A DNA stretch of 5,830 nt from an uncultured Pseudomonadota bacterium (GCA_903890265.1 CAITAM010000121.1:1-5830), one strand, 5' to 3'. Positions 1 to 5,830 are shown, numbered from the stretch's first letter. Notes: generated by a model from the letters alone, not told the origin. Translations and numbers: made by a program.

Positions 1-423
1 GGCAGCGAGCGCCTGCGCGAGCTGACGGGCTTCGTCTTCCGGTGCCAGCGCGTACTGGTAGAAGCGCGGCGGCACGACGGCACCGTCCGGAGCGAGATTG
101 AGCGCGAGGGTCACTATCCGAGGGTCGGCCACGGGTAAGGCCGCCGCGACGTCGTCTTTGGTCAGCGGCCCGACCACGGCGGTTGCACCCGCCGCAACCG
201 CGTCGAGATAGGCGGCGACAAACCCGCCGCGGGCAGTGTCGCGGACGCCAAGACGCGGCCGGAGGCTCACATCGGCAGCAAAATACGCCGACAGGAATCC
301 GTCACGTACCGCCTCGGCCGCACCCGCCGTTCGTCCGCTCAGCGGCAGTAGCAGCATTACCAGGGGGCGCGTGGCATCGGTGAATGCCGTCTTCGTGGTC
401 TGCGTCTCCTCGCTCATCGTCAT
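1..423 (-). CDS. lpoA: LppC/LpoA-family penicillin-binding protein activator, partial (C-terminal part outside window)
   Basis: This reading frame has no stop from 564 down to base 1, so only its first part is present (141 codons from the ATG at 423). The translation carries the opening of the LppC/LpoA periplasmic-binding-like domain: LLLPLSGRTAGAAEAVRDGF (residues 24-43), AVVGPLTKDDV (82-92), LNLAPDG (109-115) and FYQYALAPEDEARQLAQ (121-137). In E. coli LpoA is an outer-membrane lipoprotein that activates PBP1A, and it is divergent from rsmI (yraL) as here. The oddity is the N-terminus. The family core starts about 20 residues in, with no TPR domain and no signal peptide or lipobox before it. 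Starts at 417 (ATG) or 477/480 (ATG) are also in frame, but the longest still adds no signal. The frame is closed by TGA at 567-565, so no upstream N-terminal part exists in this frame. Family call is firm; start and exact role are uncertain. Confidence 0.85.
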   Translation of the reverse strand, partial: MTMSEETQTTKTAFTDATRPLVMLLLPLSGRTAGAAEAVRDGFLSAYFAADVSLRPRLGVRDTARGGFVAAYLDAVAAGATAVVGPLTKDDVAAALPVADPRIVTLALNLAPDGAVVPPRFYQYALAPEDEARQLAQALAA

Positions 424-560
424 CTGCCGTGGCCCTAGGGTACGCAAGAATACCGCCTTGGCACCGCCTGTGCTCATCATGGCCGACGTTGCGGCGCCGC
501 GGTACAGCGTGCAGGATCGAGCCGGCGGCTGAGGTGGGCCGCGCCGGAACGGGGTGTCGT
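424..560. promoter_or_regulatory. Divergent lpoA/rsmI intergenic region
   Basis: This stretch must hold the 5' signals of two divergent genes. It contains two perfect palindromes, CCCTAGGG (433-440) and GCGGCGCCGC (491-500). On the minus strand, TATTCT (452-447) could be a -10 for lpoA, but I see no good -35 at the right distance. On the plus strand TTGGCA (458-463) resembles a -35 but has no matching -10. No promoter is claimed with confidence. Part of this region would be coding if lpoA starts at 480 or rsmI at 534. Confidence 0.3.
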
Positions 561-1451
561 GTGATCAAGTCGGTTCCCGGCCTGCTGTACGTGGTGGCCA
601 CGCCGATCGGCAATCTTGGTGACATCTCGGCTCGGGCGCGGGAGGTTCTGGCGACGGTGTCGCGTATCGCCGCTGAGGACACCCGCCACACCGGACAGTT
701 GCTTCGCAGCCTGGGTATCGATAAGCCGCTCGTGTCGCTGCATGACCATAATGAGCGCGCCCGAAGCGAGGCACTGATCGCGCAGGTCATCGCAGGCGAA
801 AGCCTGGCCCTGGTCTCGGACGCCGGCACGCCTCTGGTCGCCGACCCGGGCTACGCGCTGGTGCGCGCGGCTCAGGAGGCGGGGGTGCGAGTGGTGCCCA
901 TACCCGGTGCCTGTGCCGCGGTGGCGGCGCTGTCGGTCGCGGGCCTTGCCACCGATCGATTCTGCTTCGAGGGATTCCTGCCCGCGAAGTCTGTTGCTCG
1001 CCGGGCACGCCTTGATGAACTCAAGGGCGAGGAACGGACTCTCGTCTTCTACGAGGCACCGCACCGCATCGTCGAGATGCTTGGTGACCTGCTGCACGTG
1101 TTCGGGCCGCGCCACGCGACCGTTGCCCGCGAACTGACGAAGTTGCACGAGACGGTCTATGCCGGGACGCTGGAGACGCTGGCGGTGCGCGCGCAACAGG
1201 ACGCCGACATGAAGCGCGGGGAAATCGTCGTTGTCGTCGAGGGCGGTGAACGCGCGGCCGCCACCACCTCGACCGACCTGCGACGCCTGTTGGGTGCGCT
1301 GCTGAGTGAGCTGCCGACCTCCCGCGCGGTCGACATTGCCGTCGCGGCGACGGGCGCGCGGCGCAACGCGGTATACCGCCTGGCGCTCGAAATGAAGCAG
1401 ACAGCGCCCGAGGACACGGCAGACGCCACTCAGCGCTTGAGCGACCCGTAA
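561..1451 (+). CDS. rsmI: 16S rRNA (cytidine(1402)-2'-O)-methyltransferase RsmI
   Basis: RsmI uses S-adenosylmethionine to methylate the 2'-O of C1402 in the decoding centre of 16S rRNA, the same nucleotide that RsmH methylates on N4. The 296-residue product (E. coli: 286) belongs to the tetrapyrrole methylase fold. It shows LYVVATPIGNLGDIS (residues 9-23), AEDTRHTGQLL (38-48), the SAM-site loop SDAGTPLVADPG (86-97), PIPGACA (113-119), FEGFLP (136-141), FYEAPHR (163-169), and the C-terminal helical segment around SRAVDIAVAATGARRNAVY (254-272). The GTG start at 561 is chosen because it puts family homology at residue 7. An in-frame GTG at 534 would add nine residues, and the frame stays open to an ATG at 384 without family similarity. 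The ribosome site is weak (GGAACGGGG upstream). It is divergent from lpoA and ends about 20 bases before rnpB. Confidence 0.95.
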   Translation: MIKSVPGLLYVVATPIGNLGDISARAREVLATVSRIAAEDTRHTGQLLRSLGIDKPLVSLHDHNERARSEALIAQVIAGESLALVSDAGTPLVADPGYALVRAAQEAGVRVVPIPGACAAVAALSVAGLATDRFCFEGFLPAKSVARRARLDELKGEERTLVFYEAPHRIVEMLGDLLHVFGPRHATVARELTKLHETVYAGTLETLAVRAQQDADMKRGEIVVVVEGGERAAATTSTDLRRLLGALLSELPTSRAVDIAVAATGARRNAVYRLALEMKQTAPEDTADATQRLSDP

Positions 1452-1465
1452 AATGCGCATAAGGT
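1437..1465 (+). promoter_or_regulatory. Candidate rnpB promoter
   Basis: TTGAGC (1437-1442), a 17-base spacer and TAAGGT (1460-1465) would place transcription start near 1472, exactly where the P1 helix of the RNase P RNA begins. The -35 match is fair and the -10 poor. A better -10-like hexamer, TAAAAT (1449-1454), sits inside the spacer and includes the rsmI stop codon, but it has no -35 at the right distance and would start the RNA near 1461. The promoter overlaps the 3' end of rsmI. Inferred from position and consensus only. Confidence 0.4.
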
Positions 1466-1471
1466 GAACCC

Positions 1472-1870
<399 letters not shown>

Positions 1871-1883
1871 CTTCTTCTGTCCT

Positions 1884-1952
1884 GAGCCCGTCCCAGGGCT
1901 CCATTAGCAACCGGCGCCGCGCTCGGCGCTGTCGACGGCCTGCAAAAGGCCG
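1884..1952 (+). terminator. Hairpin cluster after rnpB, possible terminator or 3' boundary
   Basis: Three hairpins follow the end of rnpB: GAGCCC/GGGCTC with a 6-base loop (1884-1901), GCGCC/GGCGC with a 6-base loop (1914-1929) and CGGCC/GGCCG with a 7-base A-rich loop (1936-1952). None is followed by a run of T, so this is not a standard intrinsic terminator. Termination could be Rho-dependent, or the RNA could be trimmed back to P1. Called on position and structure only. Confidence 0.3.
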
Positions 1953-1985
1953 CGCCTCGCCGTGCGCTCCACCGACGCCGACCGT

Positions 1986-2027
1986 TTGCGCAATAACCTT
2001 ACTAACAGCACAAAGTACCGTGCGCAA
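1986..2027. repeat. Inverted repeat TTGCGCA ... TGCGCAA
   Basis: TTGCGCA (1986-1992) is repeated inverted as TGCGCAA (2021-2027), with 28 bases between. Each arm contains the palindrome TGCGCA, and the two palindromes are 34 bases apart. It lies about 100 bases upstream of the mra -35 element. It could be a two-site operator for an unidentified regulator, or chance; I do not recognise the site. Confidence 0.35.
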
Positions 2028-2097
2028 CCCATTGATTTTCTGATCCCTAAGAGGCTCACCCGGACACCTCGCTCCACCCGGTAAGTCCCTGTAGATA

Positions 2098-2150
2098 TTG
2101 GAAAAATTTTCGATTGCGCCGTTGACCTTGGGGGGTCTGCGCCCTATAGT
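2098..2150 (+). promoter_or_regulatory. mra promoter (Pmra) with UP-like element
   Basis: TTGACC (2122-2127), a spacer of exactly 17 bases and TATAGT (2145-2150) form a near-consensus sigma-70 promoter, 5 of 6 matches in each element. Transcription would start near 2157. Just upstream, GAAAAATTTT (2101-2110) falls at about -56 to -47, the place of a distal UP element, and matches the A-run then T-run pattern of that consensus. This is the expected main promoter of the dcw cluster, ahead of mraZ. Predicted from sequence; the start site is not measured. Confidence 0.85.
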
Positions 2151-2158
2151 GGCCGCAA

Positions 2159-2184
2159 GTGGGGGAAAGTGGGGGGAAATGGGA
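2159..2184 (+). promoter_or_regulatory. MraZ operator: three TGGG boxes at 10-base spacing
   Basis: GTGGG (2159-2163), GTGGG (2169-2173) and ATGGG (2179-2183) begin at an exact 10-base period. This matches the known MraZ binding pattern, direct repeats of TGGG-type boxes with about 5-base spacers, located at the promoter of its own operon. Here the boxes lie just downstream of the predicted transcription start, about +3 to +27, so bound MraZ would block promoter clearance or initiation. The site is called from the repeat pattern plus the adjacent mraZ gene. Confidence 0.85.
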
Positions 2185-2193
2185 CTTTGTCCC
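2181..2193 (+). promoter_or_regulatory. Small hairpin in the mraZ leader overlapping the third MraZ box
   Basis: GGGAC-TTT-GTCCC is a perfect 5-bp inverted repeat with a 3-base loop, ending ten bases before the chosen GTG start of mraZ. It overlaps the third operator box. In RNA it would sit where a Shine-Dalgarno sequence is expected, and no such sequence is visible between it and the GTG. A role in limiting mraZ translation is inference only. Confidence 0.35.
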
Positions 2194-2202
2194 GTAGCCA
2201 AC

Positions 2203-2655
2203 GTGTTTCGCGGCGCCAACAAAGTCACGCTCGATGCCAAAGGCCGGATGGTGATGCCCACCCGGTATCGGGAGCGGCTGGCCGAGCGCTCGGCGGGACG
2301 TCTGGTGGTGACGATTGACCGGGACCAGTGCCTGCTCCTCTACCCCCTGCCGGACTGGGAGGAGATCGAGCGCAAGCTCATGCGCCTGCCCACCCTCAAC
2401 CTGCAGGCCCGCCGTCTCCAGCGCCTGATGGTGGGTCACGCAACGGAGGTCGAGCTTGACGGACACGGCCGGCTGTTGCTGCCGCCGCAGTTACGCGAAT
2501 TCGGCTCGCTGACGCGTGACGTGATGCTGATCGGTCAGGGAAATCGTTTCGAACTTTGGGACGAGGCGCGCTGGAACGAACGACGCGACGAGTGGCTCAA
2601 GGAAGAAGAGCTGCCCGCGGGTTTGTCAGCCGACCTCGAGTCACTATCGCTGTAG
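2203..2655 (+). CDS. mraZ: Transcriptional regulator MraZ
   Basis: MraZ is a DNA-binding protein of the AbrB/MraZ swapped-hairpin fold that forms ring oligomers and controls the division and cell wall operon from TGGG-type repeats at its own promoter. The 150-residue product (E. coli: 152) has the two tandem MraZ domains, each with the DxxxR signature: LDAKGRMVMPTRYR (residues 10-23; D11, R15) and LDGHGRLLLPPQLREF (85-100; D86, R90). It also has LLLYPLPDWEEIE (44-56) and a C-terminal QGNRFELWDE stretch (112-121). GTG at 2203 is chosen because VFRGA aligns with the usual MFRGA N-terminus. It has no clear ribosome site. An in-frame ATG at 2179 would add eight residues and sits inside the third operator box, and an ATG at 2098 lies upstream of the promoter and is unlikely. 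First gene of the cluster; 64 bases before rsmH. Confidence 0.96.
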   Translation: MFRGANKVTLDAKGRMVMPTRYRERLAERSAGRLVVTIDRDQCLLLYPLPDWEEIERKLMRLPTLNLQARRLQRLMVGHATEVELDGHGRLLLPPQLREFGSLTRDVMLIGQGNRFELWDEARWNERRDEWLKEEELPAGLSADLESLSL

Positions 2656-2719
2656 CGGCGACGTCGCCTCGTGGTGACGTCAGATCGCGGTTTTTCCGCG
2701 AGCAAAAGGGCAGAAGACG
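2656..2719. promoter_or_regulatory. Palindrome-rich gap between mraZ and rsmH
   Basis: These 64 bases hold a perfect 12-bp palindrome GGCGACGTCGCC (2657-2668) directly after the mraZ stop, a perfect 8-bp palindrome TGACGTCA (2675-2682) sharing its GACGTC core, and a hairpin TCGCGG-TTTT(T)-CCGCGA (2685-2701, 6-bp stem, 5-base T loop). The AAAAGGG at 2704-2710 is the probable ribosome site for the TTG start of rsmH. I do not see a promoter. Whether the palindromes are protein sites, an RNA structure that tunes rsmH, or chance is unknown. Confidence 0.45.
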
Positions 2720-3652
2720 TTGGTTACCTCGCGAGTCAACGCCCATGCGCCCGTTCTGCTCGCCGAGTCGATCGAAGGTCTCGCGGTGCGGTCAGATGGG
2801 GTTTATATCGATGCCACCTACGGGCGAGGCGGACACGCGCAAGCGATTCTCGGCGGCCTGGGCTCGGCAGGCGCGTTGCTCGTCGTCGACCGCGACCCAG
2901 ACGCCGTGGCGCACGCCAGAGAGGCTCTTGGAAACGATCCGCGGGTCCGAATCGAACATGCAACGTTCGACCGGCTTGGTGATTTCGTTGCGCCCCGTGC
3001 CGCTACCGGCGTGCTCTTCGATCTCGGGGTTTCCTCGCCGCAGATCGACGATCCGGAGCGGGGCTTCAGCTTCCTCCGTGACGGGCCGCTCGATATGCGG
3101 ATGGACCCGACGCGGGGCCAGAGCGCTGCCGCATTCCTTGCCGCAGCCGACTCAGAGGAGATCGCGCGGGTGATCTTTGAATGCGGCGAGGAACGCTTCG
3201 GTCGCCGCATCGCGCAGGCTATCGTGGCCGAGCGCGCTGTGAATCCCATTGTCACCACCGCGCAGCTTGCCGATCTCGTCGGGCGTGTCGTCAGGTCGCG
3301 CGAGCCCGGCAAGAATCCGGCAACGCGTACCTTCCAGGCATTGCGGATGCACATCAACGGCGAGCTGCCGATGATTGAGCGGGCGCTGCGCGTCGCGGTG
3401 GATCTGCTGGCCGTCGGGGGACGGCTCGCGGTCATCAGCTTCCACTCGCTTGAAGACCGCCTGGTGAAGCGATTCCTTCGTGAGTCCTCGCAGGAGAATC
3501 CGGTATGGCGCGGCATGCCAGGGATACCTGAAGAGGCGCTGCCTAAGCTCGCGCTCGTAGGGCGAGCGATTCGCCCCTCTCAGGCGGAGCTCGACGTCAA
3601 TCCGAGAGCCCGAAGCGCAACGCTACGCATTGCCGAGCGGGTGCGGTCATGA
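2720..3652 (+). CDS. rsmH: 16S rRNA (cytosine(1402)-N4)-methyltransferase RsmH
   Basis: RsmH (formerly MraW) adds the N4-methyl group to C1402 of 16S rRNA, complementing RsmI, which is also in this window. The 310-residue product (E. coli: 313) shows the family's motifs in order: HAPVLL (9-14), the SAM-binding DATYGRGGHA (31-40), DRDP (57-60), DLGVSSPQID (101-110), GFSFLRDGPLDMRMD (115-129), NPATRTFQALRM (199-210), SFHSLEDR (240-247) and NPRARSATLR (294-303). The start is a TTG at 2720, with AAAAGGG about nine bases upstream. I found no better in-frame ATG or GTG nearby, and the N-terminus reaches the family homology within nine residues. The stop overlaps the ftsL start by four bases (ATGA, 3649-3652), so the two are probably translationally coupled. 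Confidence 0.97.
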   Translation: MVTSRVNAHAPVLLAESIEGLAVRSDGVYIDATYGRGGHAQAILGGLGSAGALLVVDRDPDAVAHAREALGNDPRVRIEHATFDRLGDFVAPRAATGVLFDLGVSSPQIDDPERGFSFLRDGPLDMRMDPTRGQSAAAFLAAADSEEIARVIFECGEERFGRRIAQAIVAERAVNPIVTTAQLADLVGRVVRSREPGKNPATRTFQALRMHINGELPMIERALRVAVDLLAVGGRLAVISFHSLEDRLVKRFLRESSQENPVWRGMPGIPEEALPKLALVGRAIRPSQAELDVNPRARSATLRIAERVRS

Positions 3653-3924
3653 AGCCGCGCAGCATGGCAATCCTCGTTGCGGTCCTCTGGATGGGTGTCC
3701 TTGGCTCGGCGGCAGCGGTCGTCCATCTGAAACACCGTGAGCGGGCGCTCTTTGTCGAGCTTGAGCGGCTGGCGAACGAGCGGGACCGGCTGAACATTGA
3801 GTGGGGGCGCTTGCAGCTTGAGCAGAGCACGTGGTCGGCGCATGGATTCGTTGAGCAGGTCGCAACGCGGCAGCTGCACATGACAATGCCGCAGGCCACT
3901 GAAGTGAAGATCGTGCAGCAATGA
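3649..3924 (+). CDS. ftsL: Cell division protein FtsL
   Basis: FtsL is a small bitopic inner-membrane protein that forms a complex with FtsB and FtsQ and helps activate septal peptidoglycan synthesis by FtsWI. The 91-residue product has a short cytoplasmic start, one membrane segment (about residues 6-25, AILVAVLWMGVLGSAAAVV) and a charged heptad-like helix (about 28-60) ending in EWGRLQLEQSTWS (51-63), the most recognisable FtsL stretch. It is shorter than E. coli FtsL (121) but close to the Pseudomonas form; much of the difference is a shorter cytoplasmic tail. It overlaps rsmH and ftsI by four bases at each end. No strong ribosome site precedes it, in line with coupling to rsmH translation. 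Confidence 0.93.
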   Translation: MKPRSMAILVAVLWMGVLGSAAAVVHLKHRERALFVELERLANERDRLNIEWGRLQLEQSTWSAHGFVEQVATRQLHMTMPQATEVKIVQQ

Positions 3925-5651
3925 GATGGAAGCAGCCGAAAGAAAAGGTGTCAGGCGCGAATTTTCGCGGTCGCGGCTACTTCGTCATGACCGTGCTGGG
4001 TCTGTGTGCCGTCGGTCTGCTGGCCCGAGCGGTCGATCTGCAGGTCTATAAGCGCAATTTCCTTGAGAATGAGGGCAACGCGCGGTTTGTGCGAAACGTG
4101 CCTATTCCGGCGCACCGCGGGCCGATACTCGACAGGTTTCGTGAGCCACTGGCTGTCAGCACCCCCGTTGACACCGTCTGGGTGAATCCGTCGATGCTGG
4201 CAAGCAATCCCGAGCAGATGCTGAGGCTGGCTCGGGTTCTCAATCGCGATCCCGCCTGGCTGACGCGGCGGGTCACCAGCAACCTCGAATTGCAGTACCT
4301 CGTCCTCGAGAAGCAGCTTCAGCCCGAGGACGCCGAGCGAGTGCGGGCGCTGCGAATCCCGGGCGTGAATCTCCGGCGCGAATACCGTCGGTTCTACCCG
4401 GCTGGTGAGGTGACCGGTCACGTGCTCGGTTTCACGGGCTCGGAGGATCAGGGCCAGGAGGGCCTTGAACTCGCCTTTGAGCAGGTCCTCGGTGGTGAGG
4501 ATGGCACCAAGCGCGTCTTGCAGGACCGCATGGGTCAGGTCGTCGACAGCGTCGAGATCGTCAAGCCGCCGCGCTCCGGCGAGGAAATTGTCACCAGCCT
4601 TGATCTGCGTATTCAGTATCTCGCCTACCGTGAGCTGAAGAGTGCGATTCGCGAATTCCAGGCGCGAGCGGGCTCGGTCATCGTGGTCGACGTGACGACC
4701 GGCGAGATTCTCGCCATGGTCAATCAACCCTCATTCAATCCAAACGATCGTCTCAAGCTGGACGTCAATACCTACCGTAATCGTGCAGCAACCGACATTT
4801 TTGAGCCCGGCTCATCGATGAAGCCCTTCATCGTCGCCACGGCCCTTGCATCTGGTAAGTACACGAAGACATCAACGGTCGACACAAATCCCGGCTTTTT
4901 CAAGGTGGGAAACAAGACGATCGAGGACCACCAGAATCTCGGCGTCGTCGACCTCGCAACGATTCTCGCAAAGTCGTCGAACGTGGGCATCGCGCATGTG
5001 GCGGTGACGCTCGACAAGGCGGCGATCTACAACACGTTGGCTGGTGTTGGTTTCGGTCAGGTCACGCCAAGCGGCTTCCCGGGCGAGTCGGCGGGTCTGC
5101 TGTCGCACTACGAGCACTGGCGCGAAATTTCAGTGGCGACGCTCGCTTATGGCTACGGACTGTCGGTAACGCCGCTACAGCTGGCGCAGGCCTACGCGAC
5201 TATCGGTGCCTACGGAATCAAGCGACCCGTAACGTTTCGTAAGGTAGAAGGCCCGGTCGCCGGTGAACGGGTGTTACCCGCCGAGGCCTGCCGAGACCTA
5301 GTGCACATGCTGGAGTCCGTGGTCAGCGCGGACGGTACGGCACTGCGCGCCGCCGTCCGTGGCTACCGCGTCGCCGGCAAGACCGGCACGGCATGGAAGT
5401 CGACTGTCGGGGGCTATTCGCAGGATCGGTTCAGGGCCGTGTTCGCGGGTGTTGTCCCCGCCTCGAATCCACGCCTCGCCGCGGTCGTGGTAATCGATGA
5501 GCCCAGCAACGGCATGCATCAGGGTGGCCAGGTGTCCGCTCCGGTTTTTTCCGGGATTCTGTCCGGCGCCCTTCGGCTGCTCGCGGTTCCACCTGACGAC
5601 CTCGCTCACGTACCGGCTGCCACGCTCGTACAGGCGGCATCCGAGCAATGA
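3921..5651 (+). CDS. ftsI: Peptidoglycan D,D-transpeptidase FtsI (PBP3)
   Basis: FtsI is the septum-specific class B penicillin-binding protein that cross-links new peptidoglycan during division, acting with the glycosyltransferase FtsW; it is a beta-lactam target. The 576-residue product (E. coli: 588) has a cytoplasmic tail, a single membrane anchor (about 20-37), the N-terminal pedestal domain starting at HRGPILDRFREPLAVS (about 64-79), and a transpeptidase domain from about 225 on. All three active-site motifs are present: SSMK with nucleophile S298 and K301, S352-S353-N354, and KTGT 487-490. Catalytic activity is therefore expected. ATG at 3921 overlaps the ftsL stop by four bases and the gene's own stop overlaps the murE ATG by four bases. 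Upstream Shine-Dalgarno matching is weak. PBP2 (mrdA) is ruled out by the context between ftsL and murE. Confidence 0.97.
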   Translation: MRWKQPKEKVSGANFRGRGYFVMTVLGLCAVGLLARAVDLQVYKRNFLENEGNARFVRNVPIPAHRGPILDRFREPLAVSTPVDTVWVNPSMLASNPEQMLRLARVLNRDPAWLTRRVTSNLELQYLVLEKQLQPEDAERVRALRIPGVNLRREYRRFYPAGEVTGHVLGFTGSEDQGQEGLELAFEQVLGGEDGTKRVLQDRMGQVVDSVEIVKPPRSGEEIVTSLDLRIQYLAYRELKSAIREFQARAGSVIVVDVTTGEILAMVNQPSFNPNDRLKLDVNTYRNRAATDIFEPGSSMKPFIVATALASGKYTKTSTVDTNPGFFKVGNKTIEDHQNLGVVDLATILAKSSNVGIAHVAVTLDKAAIYNTLAGVGFGQVTPSGFPGESAGLLSHYEHWREISVATLAYGYGLSVTPLQLAQAYATIGAYGIKRPVTFRKVEGPVAGERVLPAEACRDLVHMLESVVSADGTALRAAVRGYRVAGKTGTAWKSTVGGYSQDRFRAVFAGVVPASNPRLAAVVVIDEPSNGMHQGGQVSAPVFSGILSGALRLLAVPPDDLAHVPAATLVQAASEQ

Positions 5652-5830
5652 ACGCAATTGCCGTGACCACGCCCGCAGAGTTGCCGAAAATCGATCTTGC
5701 CGAACTCCTGCATGACCGGGTGACTGTCGCGCCAGTCAGGGTTCGGCGTCTCCGTGTCGACAGTCGGTTCGTCGCGCCCGGCGATGCTTTCATCGCCTTG
5801 CCGGGGCGAGGTGGTCACGGCCTGGACTAC
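5648..5830 (+). CDS. murE: UDP-N-acetylmuramyl-tripeptide synthetase MurE, partial (N-terminal 61 codons)
   Basis: MurE is the cytoplasmic ATP-dependent ligase that adds the third residue (meso-diaminopimelate in most Gram-negative bacteria) to UDP-MurNAc-L-Ala-D-Glu. Only the N-terminal substrate-binding region is in the window; the frame is open to the last base. It carries the family signature LRVDSRFVAPGDAFIALPG (35-53; DSR at 38-40) followed by HGLDY (57-61). MurF shares the general DSR...PGD pattern, but position directly after ftsI and the form of the motif favour MurE. The ATG lies in the ATGA overlap with the ftsI stop (5648-5651). The ATP-binding and amino-acid-selecting parts lie outside the window, so the third amino acid cannot be told. 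Confidence 0.93.
   Translation, partial: MNAIAVTTPAELPKIDLAELLHDRVTVAPVRVRRLRVDSRFVAPGDAFIALPGRGGHGLDY

Larger units (their letters stand above)
1871..2121. other. Gene-free region between rnpB and the mra promoter
   Basis: I see no credible gene here on either strand. It holds three GC hairpins close to the rnpB 3' end (1884-1901, 1914-1929, 1936-1952), a 7-bp inverted repeat (1986-1992 with 2021-2027), a direct repeat of CACCCGG (2057-2063 and 2075-2081), and a relatively A/T-rich end before the promoter. Base composition from about 1985 to 2120 is visibly less GC-rich than the flanking genes. Confidence 0.6.

Noticed and set aside
384..560. N-terminal extension of rsmI from the ATG at 384
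   Set aside because: The extra 59 residues are low-complexity, lack family similarity, and overlap the lpoA 5' end and both genes' control region. RsmI homology begins just after GTG 561.
2057..2081. Direct repeat CACCCGG (two copies 18 bases apart) upstream of the mra promoter
   Set aside because: Only seven bases, two copies and a common composition; it does not match the MraZ box in either orientation.
2675..2682. TGACGTCA read as a CRE/CREB site
   Set aside because: That name belongs to a eukaryotic regulator; in a bacterial dcw cluster only the palindrome itself is meaningful.
3951..4727. Minus-strand open frame of 258 codons inside ftsI
   Set aside because: It is fully antisense to a complete, motif-bearing ftsI. 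Long antisense frames opposite a real gene are expected at this GC content.

Overview
The window is a high-GC bacterial chromosome segment holding the start of a division and cell wall (dcw) cluster. It points to a gammaproteobacterium. A divergent lpoA/rsmI pair, then an A-type RNase P RNA gene, then mraZ-rsmH-ftsL-ftsI-murE, is the arrangement known from Pseudomonas and relatives, and MraZ, RsmH and FtsI all resemble the gammaproteobacterial forms. I cannot place it to family or genus from sequence reading alone.

Layout. At the left edge, on the minus strand, is the 5' part of an LppC/LpoA-type penicillin-binding protein activator; it runs off the window. Divergent from it is rsmI (16S rRNA C1402 2'-O-methyltransferase, GTG start). 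About 20 bases after rsmI lies rnpB (about 1472-1870), whose helices P1, P2, P8, P9 and P12 and conserved core blocks can all be read. A gene-free stretch of about 330 bases follows, with three GC hairpins, an inverted repeat and then a clear mra promoter: an A/T UP-like element, TTGACC, a 17-base spacer and TATAGT. Just downstream are three TGGG boxes at an exact 10-base period, the expected MraZ operator. The cluster then reads mraZ (GTG), a 64-base palindrome-rich gap, rsmH (TTG), ftsL, ftsI and the first 61 codons of murE. The last four genes are joined by three successive ATGA overlaps.

How the genes work together. MraZ is the cluster's own transcriptional regulator. RsmH and RsmI jointly make N4,2'-O-dimethylcytidine at 16S rRNA C1402. 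FtsL is a membrane component of the divisome, FtsI is the septal peptidoglycan transpeptidase, and MurE supplies the precursor. LpoA, in characterised species, activates the other class of peptidoglycan synthase (PBP1A).

Novelty. I found no undescribed system; this is mostly a well-conserved housekeeping locus. The points most worth checking are the LpoA homologue that appears to lack both its N-terminal TPR domain and any lipoprotein signal, the mra promoter and operator layout with its ambiguous mraZ start, and the palindromes between mraZ and rsmH.
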